Assembly: GCF_017526105.1 (NCBI RefSeq)
Contig: NZ_CP071839.1
Span: forward strand, 992,001-1,056,000
DNA: 64,000 bases
Reading direction: 5' to 3'
Source of the DNA: Streptomyces cyanogenus
GTDB lineage: Bacteria; Actinomycetota; Actinomycetes; Streptomycetales; Streptomycetaceae
The notes below the pieces were generated by a model. The model did not search any database, was not told the origin of the DNA, and was given only the letters and a program-made list of their open reading frames with translations. A program made the position numbers and the translations under genes. This document shows, in pieces, positions 16,394-24,422 of this stretch; position 1 is the stretch's first letter; each line of letters starts with the position of its first letter.

Positions 16394-19210
16394 ATGGAGG
16401 TATTTTCCGGGCGCCCTCGCAGCCCGGAACGTCATCCGCCGGTGGGTCGCCCGCGTGCACGTCGCGCTTCCCTGCTGGACGTACGCAGTGCGGCCGGTCA
16501 GGTGTTCCTTCTCCAGGTCGTCATCGTGGTCCTGCTGGTCGTGGCCGCGGTGGTGGGCATGATGCTCCAGGGGGCCCGTGACGCGCTGCAGCAAGGGCGA
16601 CGGGCGTCGGTCATCGCGGCCCAGTCCTTCGCGAGCGCCCCTGGCACGGCCGAGGCTCTGCAGGGCCGGGACCCCTCGGCGGTGCTCCAGCCACGGGCCG
16701 AGGCGGCGCGCAAGCGCGCGGGCCTGGATTTCGTCGTCGTCCTGAGCACGAAGGGGATCCGTTACACGTACCCCTACCCGGGGGAGATCGGGAAGAAGTT
16801 CGTCGGCACCTTCGAACCGGCACTGAAAGGCCGTACCGTCATCGAGCAGGCCGGCGGACCTCCCCTGCCCGCGGGCAGGGGGACGGACGTGCAGGCCGTC
16901 GTCCCGGTGACCGACTCGCGCGGCAAGGTGGTCGGCCTGGTCTCCGCCGGGCTCACGGTCAAGAACGTGGCGGCACTGTGGCTGCCTCAGCTGCCGATCA
17001 TCCTGGGCAGCGGCGGGGCCGCCCTGGTGCTGGCCATGACGGGAACGACACTGGTGTCCCGGCGGCTGCGGCAGCACACGCACGGCATGTCCCCGGTGGA
17101 GCTGGCGCAGCTGTACGAGCACCACGACGCGGTCCTGCACGCGGTGCGGGAAGGGGTGCTGATCACCGGTGCCGACGGACGACTGCTGCTCGCGAACGAC
17201 GAGGCGGCGCGGCTGCTCGGGCTGCCGGAGGACGCGCAGGGGCGCCCGGTTCGGGAGCTGGGCCTGCCGGAGCCGGTCATGGGCCTGCTTGCGTCGCCGG
17301 AGGCGATCACCGATGAGGTGTACCGCGCGGGGAACCGGTTGCTGGCGGTGAACAAGCGGCCGACGTACCCGCAGGCCGGCCGGGGAGGCAGCGTGGTGAC
17401 CCTGCGGGACACCACGGAACTGGCGGCGGTCTCGGGACGGGCCGAGGTCGCACGGGAGCGGCTGGAGCTGCTGTACGAGGCCGGGGTGGGAATCGGTACG
17501 ACGCTGGACGTGGGGCAGACGGCCCAGGAGCTGGCCGAGGTGGCGGCACCGCAGTTCGCCGACCTCGTGACGGTGGACCTGCTCGACGCGGTGCTGCGCG
17601 GGTGGGAGCCGACGGCGGAGGGCTGGCGGCATCTGCGCCGGGCGGCGATCGCCGGCGCCCAGCGGATGATGCCGGTGTATCCGCTGGGCGAGTTGATCAC
17701 GTTCTCTGTCCGGAGCCCGCAGATGCGGACGCTGCAGGAGGGGCGGGGCGTGCTGGAGACGGACCTGCGGCATGCCCGGGGCTGGCGGGAGCAGGATCCG
17801 GAGCGCGCCCGGAAGGCCCTGGAGGGCGGGCTGCGGTCGCTGGTGACCGTGCCGCTGCGGGCACGGAACGTGGCGCTGGGCGTGGTGAACTTCTACCGGA
17901 CGGCGGACTCCCCGCCGTTCGTACCGGAGGATCTCGCCTTCGCGGAGGAACTCGCCGCACGGGCGGCGGTGACCATCGACAACGCTCGCAGGTTCGCCCG
18001 GGAGCACGCGATGGCGGTGACGCTGCAGCGCAGTCTGCTGCCGCGGGGGCAGCCGGAGCAGGACGCGCTGGAAGTGGCCTGGCGGTACCTGCCCGCGGAG
18101 GCGGGGGTGGGCGGGGACTGGTTCGACGTCATCCCGCTGCCGGGGGCTCGCGTGGCCCTGGTGATGGGCGACGTGGTCGGGCGGGGCCTGCACGCGGCGG
18201 CGACGATGGGCCGGCTGCGTACCGCTGTGCACAACTTCGCCGTCCTGGACCTGCCCGTGGACGAGGTGCTCGGGAACCTGGACGACCTGGTCGTCCGTAT
18301 GGACAACGAGGAGCGCACGGGTGATGCCCCCGAGGACCACGAGGGCGAGGGCGTGACCGGAGCGACCTGCCTCTACGCGGTCTACGACCCGGTGGCGGCG
18401 GCCTGCACCATGGCCCGGGCGGGGCACCCGGAACCGGTGGTGGTGCACCCGGACGGGACGGTCGCCTGTGCCGGGGTGCCCGCCTCGGCGCCCCTCGGTC
18501 TGGGCGGCTACCCGTTCGAGACGACCGAGCTGCCCCTCCCGGAGGGTTCGCAACTGGTGCTGTACACCGACGGCCTGGTGGAGGACCGCACCCAGGACAT
18601 CGACGTCGGGTTGGGGAGGCTCCGCCGTGCCTTGGCCGGGTCCGGCAGCCGCACCCCGGACGAGACGTGTCAGGCGGTGATCGACGCGCTGAAGCCGTCA
18701 CACTCCTCCGACGACATCGCGCTGCTGACGGCACGCACCCGAGCGTTCCCGCGCTCGCGCGTGGCCGAGTGGGACGTACCGCCGGACCCCGCGCTGGTTC
18801 CCTCGGTGCGGGCGCGGTGCAGGCAGACGTTGCGGGAGTGGGGGCTGGAGGAGTCCGGGTTCGCCACGGAACTGATCGTCAGCGAACTGGTCACGAACGC
18901 GATCCGGTACGGCTCGCCGCCGGTGACTGTGCGGCTGTTGCACGGACGCTGTCTGATCTGCGAGGTGTCGGACGGCAGCGGCACCTCGCCGCGGCTGCGG
19001 CGGGCGGCGACCACGGACGAGGGCGGGCGGGGGCTGTTCCTGGTGGCACAGTTCGCCCAGCGGTGGGGAACGCGGTACACCGCCCGCGGCAAGGTCATCT
19101 GGGCGGAACAGGTCCTCCACGACGGCACTGCGGCCGCCTCGCCCCTCGCACCGGTCGACTTCCTGCTCGACCAGTTCGACCTCGACCAGTTGGAGGGTCC
19201 GGCCGTGTGA
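16394..19210 (+). CDS. Membrane sensor phosphatase: Cache / PAS / GAF / SpoIIE PP2C / HATPase
   Basis: This 938-aa protein has a membrane helix (about 37-60, LLQVVIVVLLVVAAVVGMML), an extracytoplasmic single-Cache sensor (about 62-195, similar in plan to citrate/fumarate sensor kinases), and a second helix (about 198-220). PAS (about 232-340), GAF (about 355-530), SpoIIE PP2C (about 540-775, GVGGDWFDVI, MGDVVGRGLHAAATMG) and HATPase (about 790-915, SELVTNAIRYG, DEGGRGLFLVAQ) follow. It would couple an external small-molecule signal to a partner-switching sigma-factor pathway. ATG at 16394 is the only good start for a complete first helix; GGAGG overlaps codons 2-3, so the exact start is uncertain. 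Its close paralogues are at 3681 and 25635. Confidence 0.88.
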   Translation: MEVFSGRPRSPERHPPVGRPRARRASLLDVRSAAGQVFLLQVVIVVLLVVAAVVGMMLQGARDALQQGRRASVIAAQSFASAPGTAEALQGRDPSAVLQPRAEAARKRAGLDFVVVLSTKGIRYTYPYPGEIGKKFVGTFEPALKGRTVIEQAGGPPLPAGRGTDVQAVVPVTDSRGKVVGLVSAGLTVKNVAALWLPQLPIILGSGGAALVLAMTGTTLVSRRLRQHTHGMSPVELAQLYEHHDAVLHAVREGVLITGADGRLLLANDEAARLLGLPEDAQGRPVRELGLPEPVMGLLASPEAITDEVYRAGNRLLAVNKRPTYPQAGRGGSVVTLRDTTELAAVSGRAEVARERLELLYEAGVGIGTTLDVGQTAQELAEVAAPQFADLVTVDLLDAVLRGWEPTAEGWRHLRRAAIAGAQRMMPVYPLGELITFSVRSPQMRTLQEGRGVLETDLRHARGWREQDPERARKALEGGLRSLVTVPLRARNVALGVVNFYRTADSPPFVPEDLAFAEELAARAAVTIDNARRFAREHAMAVTLQRSLLPRGQPEQDALEVAWRYLPAEAGVGGDWFDVIPLPGARVALVMGDVVGRGLHAAATMGRLRTAVHNFAVLDLPVDEVLGNLDDLVVRMDNEERTGDAPEDHEGEGVTGATCLYAVYDPVAAACTMARAGHPEPVVVHPDGTVACAGVPASAPLGLGGYPFETTELPLPEGSQLVLYTDGLVEDRTQDIDVGLGRLRRALAGSGSRTPDETCQAVIDALKPSHSSDDIALLTARTRAFPRSRVAEWDVPPDPALVPSVRARCRQTLREWGLEESGFATELIVSELVTNAIRYGSPPVTVRLLHGRCLICEVSDGSGTSPRLRRAATTDEGGRGLFLVAQFAQRWGTRYTARGKVIWAEQVLHDGTAAASPLAPVDFLLDQFDLDQLEGPAV

Positions 19211-19314
19211 GCCGAAACACCCGCCCGATCCGGTCTTCGAGTTTCGTAACGCGCGCCGGATTCACCGGTCATCCGATCGATGCCACGGACCGTCCGCAGC
19301 GCCATTCTGACGGT

Positions 19315-20124
19315 ATGACTGACACCCCCCATTCCCAAGAGCGCCGGCACGACCCGGAGCCGGCCGACGGCCCGGTCGGCGCGAGCCGCAGGACCGTCAT
19401 GGCCGCCCTGGGCGGTGCGGCGCTCGGAGCGGCCGCCCTCGGGCTCACGTCCGCGCAGGCGACCGCGGCGCCGGAACGGAACCACGCCGCCAAGGCCCCG
19501 GCCCGGGAGGCCGCCGACTGCGTTCTCACCCCCGAGCAGACCGAGGGACCTTACTACCTGGACCTGGAGACGGTCCGCAAGAACATCACCGAGGGCAAGG
19601 CCGGCGTACCCCTCACCCTGCGCGTCAAGGTGATCGACACCGCCACCTGCGCCGCGCTGCCCGGCACGGCGGTCGACATCTGGCACTGCGACGCCCTCGG
19701 CGTGTACTCCGGATACGTGGCCGGCGGTTCCACGCCGGACACGACGTTCCTGCGCGGCGTGCAGCTGACCGACTCCACCGGGGTCGCCGAATTCACCACC
19801 ATCTACCCCGGCTGGTACGTCGGCCGGGCCCTCCACATCCACGTCAAGACGCACGTCGGCGGCACGGTCGCCAACGGCCGGTACCAGGGCGGCCACGTCT
19901 CCCACACCGGCCAGCTCTACTTCCCGGAAACGTACAACAGCAGGGTCGCCGCGCTGACGCCCTACCGGAACAACACGGCCACGCGCACGCTCAACGCCAG
20001 GGACGGCATCTACCGCAACGGCGGATCCTCCACCCTGCTGACCCTCACGCAGACCGGCAGCGACCTCGGCAAGGGAGTGACCGGCACCGTCGTACTCGGC
20101 ATCGACCCCGACGCCGTGCCCTGA
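19315..20124 (+). CDS. Tat-exported intradiol ring-cleavage dioxygenase family protein
   Basis: This 269-aa protein opens with a twin-arginine signal (SRRTVMAALGGAALGAAALG, about residues 23-42). The mature part has the intradiol dioxygenase beta-sandwich and the four iron ligands expected of catechol 1,2-type enzymes: Tyr in DIWHCDALGVYSGY, Tyr in YPGWYVGR, and two His in LHIHVK. It should bind non-haem Fe(III) and cleave catechol-like rings outside the cell; Tat export fits a folded metalloenzyme. No in-frame ATG or GTG lies between the previous stop and ATG at 19315, and no strong ribosome-binding site precedes it, so a leaderless transcript is possible. It is not clustered with an aromatic catabolic pathway. 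Confidence 0.85.
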   Translation: MTDTPHSQERRHDPEPADGPVGASRRTVMAALGGAALGAAALGLTSAQATAAPERNHAAKAPAREAADCVLTPEQTEGPYYLDLETVRKNITEGKAGVPLTLRVKVIDTATCAALPGTAVDIWHCDALGVYSGYVAGGSTPDTTFLRGVQLTDSTGVAEFTTIYPGWYVGRALHIHVKTHVGGTVANGRYQGGHVSHTGQLYFPETYNSRVAALTPYRNNTATRTLNARDGIYRNGGSSTLLTLTQTGSDLGKGVTGTVVLGIDPDAVP

Positions 20125-20139
20125 CGCCGCCGCCCGATC

Positions 20140-20172
20140 GGTAGCCGGCGCGCCGCAACGATGCCGGCTACC
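20140..20172 (+). terminator. Terminator stem-loop after the dioxygenase gene
   Basis: GGTAGCCGGC at 20140-20149 pairs exactly with GCCGGCTACC at 20163-20172 around a 13-base loop, 15 bases after the dioxygenase stop. Confidence 0.65.
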
Positions 20173-20225
20173 ACCGCCGCGCGGCCCGGACGGTCGTCAT
20201 ACCCGCCGCGCGGCGTCGCGTGCCG

Positions 20226-20302
20226 GCGTGCGGAGTGCGGCGTTGCTGCGTGCGGAGTGGGGCGTTGCTGCGTGCGGCGTTGCTGCGTTGCGGCGTGCGG
20301 AG
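20226..20302. repeat. Short GC-rich tandem repeat upstream of the LuxR-type regulator
   Basis: A unit of about 22 bases (GCGTGCGGAGTG followed by SGGCGTTGCT, where S is C or G) occurs twice in a row. A shortened 15-base copy (GCGTGCGGCGTTGCT) and a degenerate fourth copy follow. The array ends about 16 bases before the proposed ATG at 20318. It is read through by a longer open frame from 20228, but the repeat-encoded residues resemble no protein family. Confidence 0.7.
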
Positions 20303-20317
20303 AACCGGAATGGGCGC

Positions 20318-22822
20318 ATGGAAATCGGGGATGACCGGAGCATGACATGCGAGTCGTGCGGTGCGCCTCTGACCGGTCGGCCCGGCCGCGGTCGGCCGGC
20401 TCGCTACTGCTCCGGCGCATGCCGGCAAAGGGCGTTCAGGCAACGCTCGGCCCGCCGGGACTCCGCCCGTGGGCAGACGGCCACCTCACCGCCCGCGCAG
20501 AGCGCCGCCTCCCCGTCCGGCGGGCTGCCCCGGGCCCTCGACTCGTTCGTGGGCCGACGCGCGGAGCTGTCGCGGCTGCGCACCCTGCTGAGGACGTCAC
20601 GGCTGCTCACCCTGACCGGCGCCGGCGGCGTCGGCAAGACGCGGTTGGCGCTGGAGTTCGCCAGGGGTCTGCCCGGCCGCCACCGCCGGGTCGACCTGGT
20701 GGAACTCGACGCGCTGCACGACGGCGCCGCGCTCGCGCGGTCCGTCGCCGCCGCGCTGGCCGTCGCGGAACAGGCGGGTCGCTCCGCCGTCGACGTCCTG
20801 GTCGACGCGATCGGCGACGCCCGTCGGCTGCTGATCCTGGACAACTGCGAACACCTGGCCGAACCGTGCGCCCGGCTGATCGCCACCCTGCTCAGGCACT
20901 GCCCTCGGCTGCGGATCCTGGCCACCAGCCGCGAGGCCCTGCGGGTGCCCGGAGAGACCGTGCTCCGCGTCGGCGAGCTGTCGTTGCCGCCGGCCGGCGC
21001 CGGGGACGACCCGGTGGCCCTTCTGCGGGCGGACGCCGTCCGGCTGTTCGTCGAACGTGCTTCGAGCTGCTCACCCGGATTCACCCTCCATCGCGGAAAC
21101 AGCCGGACGGTCGCCGAGATCTGCCGCAGGCTGGACGGCCTCACGCTGGCCGTAGAGCTGGCGGCCCGCCGCGCCGGGACCCTTCCACTGACCGACATCC
21201 TGGCGGGGCTGGACGACCAGATGTCCCAGCTGTCCCTCCTCACCGGCGGGCACAGGACCGGGCCCGGACGCCACAGCGAGCTGGCCTCCGCCATCGACTG
21301 GAGCCACCGGCTGCTCGAACCGGCCGAGCAGGCCGTCTTCCGGCGTCTCGCGGTCCTCGTCGGCGGGTTCGACACGGCCGCGGCGCGCGCGGTGTGCGCC
21401 GGTGACGGGATCGCGCCGGAACGGATCCTCGGCATCCTGTGCGCCCTTGAGGCCAAGTCCCTGATCGTCCGTCTCCCGGGGGACGCGGAGACGACACGGT
21501 TCAGACAGCTGAGCACCCTTCGCGCCTACGCCCTGGAGCGCCTGCTCGCATCCGGCGAACTGCACCTCACCCGGCGCCGGGTCCTCGGGTGGCTGACCGG
21601 GCTGGCGGACCGGGCCGGTGACGAGGTGTTCCCCGACCAGGTCGGCAGCCCGCTGGCCGTGGAACGCGACAACCTCGCCGCGGCGCTGGCCGGCACCAGC
21701 GCCCGCGACGACGCCTCGCACCCACGGCTGGTGCTGGAACTGGCGCGCGTGCACTACGAGCAGGAGCAGCCGTCAGCCGCGCACGCGCTGCTGACGGGCC
21801 TGCTGCGGGAAACGGACGGGCACGCGCTCGGCGGGGCGTTACCGGCACTCGCCGCGCGGGTGGCCTGCCAGCGGGCCGACCCGGTACAGGCGGTGCGCCT
21901 CGGCGAGCGGGCGGTGGCCATGGAACGCACGCGCCGTCACCCCGCCGGACTCGCCAACGCCTTGGACGCGCGGGCCGCGGCGCGGCTGTGCCAGGGGGAA
22001 TGCGCCGCGGCCGTCGAGGACCTGCGCGAGTGCCTGGATGTCGTCGCCGCGCTGGGCAAACCCGAGGACACCGCCTGGTGCACCCACCACCTGGCGTGGG
22101 CGCTGCTCCAGGCGGGCGGGGAACGGGAAGCCGACATCCTCATGTCCCGTTGCCTGCCCGTGCTCAGGGAGCGCGCCCCCTGGAGCCGTCTCGCGGCCGC
22201 TCTGCACACGGCGGGCGCCGTACGGTTGGCTCTCGGCCGTCTGGACAGTGCCGAAGCGCTGTTCGCCGAGGTGCTCCGGATCGTCCCCGAAGCGGGTTTT
22301 CACGCGCTCTACCCGGTGGAGGGCCTGGCTCTCGTGGCCGCCGAAAGCGGTGACATGCGGCGGGCCGTGCTGCTGTACGAGGCGAGCGCGCAGGCCCGCC
22401 GCCGGCTCGACACCGTGTCCGAGGCTCCCTGGCGCAGCCGGGTGGAGCAAGCGGTGGCCCGGGCCAGGACGGGGCTGCCGGCAGCCGCTCGGGAGGCGGC
22501 CGTCAGCGGTGGTCGCCGGCTGCGCGGGGACGGGCTCGTCGCGTACGCGCTACGGACACGGAGCGACGACCCCCGAACGACGAGGGACGATGTGGGGATC
22601 GGCGACGACCGGCGCACGCTGACCGGAAGGGAGTTCATGGTGGCCGAGCTGGTCGCCGACGGACTGACGAACCGGCAGATCGGGGAGCGGCTCGGTCTTT
22701 CGGCCCGTACGGTCGCCACGCACCTGGATAAGGTGCGCGACAAGCTGGGCATGCGGTCACGCATACAGATCGCCTTATGGGTGGCCGCACGGACCGAGGC
22801 CGGGCAGCGCACCTCCGGGTGA
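20318..22822 (+). CDS. Zinc-finger / NB-ARC-type ATPase / LuxR regulator with two TTA codons
   Basis: This 834-aa regulator begins with a small Cys finger (CESCGAPLTGR...RYCSGACRQRAFRQR). An NB-ARC/AfsR-like ATPase follows (about 50-400; Walker A TGAGGVGKTRLA near 98, Walker B RLLILDNCEHL), then a helical-repeat region, and it ends in a LuxR helix-turn-helix (about 765-825, LTGREFMVAELVADGLTNRQ). This is the plan of large ATP-dependent activators of secondary metabolism. Two in-frame TTA codons (21839-21841 and 22775-22777) make translation depend on the bldA tRNA in streptomycetes. The start is ATG at 20318 (GGAA 7 bases upstream) or ATG at 20342. The nearest candidate target is the type III PKS at 24423, but no link is shown. 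Confidence 0.85.
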   Translation: MEIGDDRSMTCESCGAPLTGRPGRGRPARYCSGACRQRAFRQRSARRDSARGQTATSPPAQSAASPSGGLPRALDSFVGRRAELSRLRTLLRTSRLLTLTGAGGVGKTRLALEFARGLPGRHRRVDLVELDALHDGAALARSVAAALAVAEQAGRSAVDVLVDAIGDARRLLILDNCEHLAEPCARLIATLLRHCPRLRILATSREALRVPGETVLRVGELSLPPAGAGDDPVALLRADAVRLFVERASSCSPGFTLHRGNSRTVAEICRRLDGLTLAVELAARRAGTLPLTDILAGLDDQMSQLSLLTGGHRTGPGRHSELASAIDWSHRLLEPAEQAVFRRLAVLVGGFDTAAARAVCAGDGIAPERILGILCALEAKSLIVRLPGDAETTRFRQLSTLRAYALERLLASGELHLTRRRVLGWLTGLADRAGDEVFPDQVGSPLAVERDNLAAALAGTSARDDASHPRLVLELARVHYEQEQPSAAHALLTGLLRETDGHALGGALPALAARVACQRADPVQAVRLGERAVAMERTRRHPAGLANALDARAAARLCQGECAAAVEDLRECLDVVAALGKPEDTAWCTHHLAWALLQAGGEREADILMSRCLPVLRERAPWSRLAAALHTAGAVRLALGRLDSAEALFAEVLRIVPEAGFHALYPVEGLALVAAESGDMRRAVLLYEASAQARRRLDTVSEAPWRSRVEQAVARARTGLPAAAREAAVSGGRRLRGDGLVAYALRTRSDDPRTTRDDVGIGDDRRTLTGREFMVAELVADGLTNRQIGERLGLSARTVATHLDKVRDKLGMRSRIQIALWVAARTEAGQRTSG

Positions 22823-22861
22823 CGCGGCCCCGTGCCCCGGAACTTGACGCCTTTCGGGTCT

Positions 22862-22909
22862 GCAGGGGTGCGCATCCGCGGTAGCCGACCGTGCGGATGC
22901 GCCCCCTGC
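22862..22909. terminator. Bidirectional terminator between convergent genes
   Basis: A long near-perfect stem: GCAGGGGTGCGCATCCGC (22862-22879) against GCGGATGCGCCCCCTGC (22893-22909), with one unpaired base. It lies between the regulator stop (22822) and the convergent lipoprotein stop (22930). Confidence 0.75.
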
Positions 22910-22929
22910 CCCCGACGCGCTCGGTGCGG

Positions 22930-24018
22930 TCAGAACTCGTCCTGTGGGGAGTCCTGCCCGGCGAGGTCGATGTCGTCGAACTCGGCGTCACTCATCGCCG
23001 GGCCGGCGAAGAAGCCCCCCATGAGGTCCTTCATGTTCAGCTCGGTGGCACCGGCCGGAGCGGTGGGCCTGGTGCCCTCGCGCATCCGCAGTGTCAGCCC
23101 CAGTTTCCTGACCTTGGCCTTCCCGGCGAGGGCGGCGAGGTCCACATCCACCTCGGACAGCTCACCGTTCTTGAGCGTGAAGTCCGCCGTCACCTTTGCG
23201 TCGGGGGCGTCCTTCAGGTCCTTGTCCGTCGGCAGCCCCATGCCCGGCGGCAGGTCCTTCGCCAGCGGACGGATCTCCCGGAACAGCTCGGTGACCAGCG
23301 TACGGAAGGGTGCCGTGGCGGTGACGTGCTCGGTGCCGTCCCCGCCGCCAGCCGTCTTGAACCGCACCTCACGCGCGACGACCTCACGGAGGGACTGCAC
23401 GAGCTTCTTCTGCGTCCTGGCGTCGAGGGACCGGTCGCGCGCGGAACCGCCCCGGGCACCCTCGCCCTCGGCAGCCGACTTCTCCATCTCCTTGAGGCTG
23501 AACCGGACCCACTTGCCCTCGAGTACGTCCTTGATCGCCCCGGCCTCGGGAGGCAGGTCTTCGGCGGCGGGTACGGGGCTGCCCGTCATCTTGCCCAGGG
23601 CGTCGCCGTCGGCACGGAGGTAGACGTAGTCGCCGATCACCCGGTACTCGGCAAGGTCACCGTCCGGGCTGCCGATCTTCATCGCCATGCCCACGAAGTC
23701 CTTCTCCCCGGACTCGTCGATCGGCTTCTTCGACTGCACGGTGAAAGTGATCGTCGCACCGCTCATCAGCTCGGCCGCCTCATCCGGTATCTCCTCGCCG
23801 GGCGCGGGGTCGGACTCGGCGTCCAGCGCCTTCAGGGACGCGACGTCGGTGTCCAGGTCGAGCTGGAAGGAGAGCGTCTTCTTCTCGCCCAGCTTCTCGA
23901 AGGCGCGGTCGAGCTTCTTGCCGGCGGAGAGCTGCTCCACCGTTCCGCAGGCGGCGGAGCCCGCGAGGACGGCGGTGACGACGGCGGTGGCGGTCACGGT
24001 CTTGCGTATGGCGTTGAT
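22930..24018 (-). CDS. Exported lipoprotein-like protein, start codon uncertain
   Basis: About 362 aa, with a basic n-region (NAIRKTV), a hydrophobic segment (TATAVVTAVLAG) and a lipobox-like SAAC-GT. A soluble domain rich in Lys, Asp and Glu follows, of the LppX/LprG-like plan seen in actinobacterial lipoproteins (TITFTVQSKKP, KVTADFTLKNGELSEVDVDL); it may bind a hydrophobic ligand, but this is uncertain. No ATG, GTG or TTG gives a normal signal peptide. GAGGAG (24029-24024 on the minus strand) is correctly spaced for an ATC codon at 24018. The first GTG (23997) would delete the basic n-region, and its G-TGA overlaps the stop of a short upstream frame. ATG at 24102 adds an unlikely 28-residue lead. 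Confidence 0.75.
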   Translation of the reverse strand: MNAIRKTVTATAVVTAVLAGSAACGTVEQLSAGKKLDRAFEKLGEKKTLSFQLDLDTDVASLKALDAESDPAPGEEIPDEAAELMSGATITFTVQSKKPIDESGEKDFVGMAMKIGSPDGDLAEYRVIGDYVYLRADGDALGKMTGSPVPAAEDLPPEAGAIKDVLEGKWVRFSLKEMEKSAAEGEGARGGSARDRSLDARTQKKLVQSLREVVAREVRFKTAGGGDGTEHVTATAPFRTLVTELFREIRPLAKDLPPGMGLPTDKDLKDAPDAKVTADFTLKNGELSEVDVDLAALAGKAKVRKLGLTLRMREGTRPTAPAGATELNMKDLMGGFFAGPAMSDAEFDDIDLAGQDSPQDEF

Positions 24019-24422
24019 GATGTCTCCTCGGGGATCCCGATCACGGTGTGATCGATCATGAGACTCACGACCCGCCCACGAGGTTGCCCTCTGGTCCCAC
24101 AATGCCGGGACACGAATCGGCCGGCCGAAGCGAAGGCCCCCAAGTGACCGGGGGGCCTCCCGGCTGGCGGTGAGTCAGGCGGAGCCCGCGGAGCGGCTTC
24201 ACGGGTTCTCGATGCAGCGGTGTGTGCCGTGTCACGCATTCCCAGCCTGCCTAAGTTGTCTGCATCACAGCGGAAATGTCCATTTAGCGTCCATGCTCGA
24301 AACGGATGCCGACGCCCGAAGTGGTACGTGCCGGAATCCTCTTGGGCACTACACCCCAAAGTGACCCATCACACAGCACCCAAGACATTTCCCCTGTTTC
24401 TCCCCTGAGAAGGTGCCGCCTT
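24019..24422. other. 404-nt divergent intergenic region
   Basis: It separates the lipoprotein (minus) from the type III PKS (plus). It holds a stem-loop (AGGCCCCC 24132-24139 with GGGGGCCT 24149-24156) and a relatively AT-rich stretch at about 24230-24405 that probably carries the PKS promoter, including two GTCCAT direct repeats near 24280. A 121-codon minus-strand frame (23994-24359) crosses it but has no recognisable features. Confidence 0.5.

Noticed and set aside
18667-19314. Long upstream extension of the dioxygenase frame
   Set aside because: It overlaps the phosphatase coding region, and the Tat signal fixes the start at 19315.
23994-24359. 121-codon minus-strand frame upstream of the lipoprotein
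   Set aside because: No recognisable domain; I kept only its possible role as a short leader frame whose stop overlaps the GTG at 23997.
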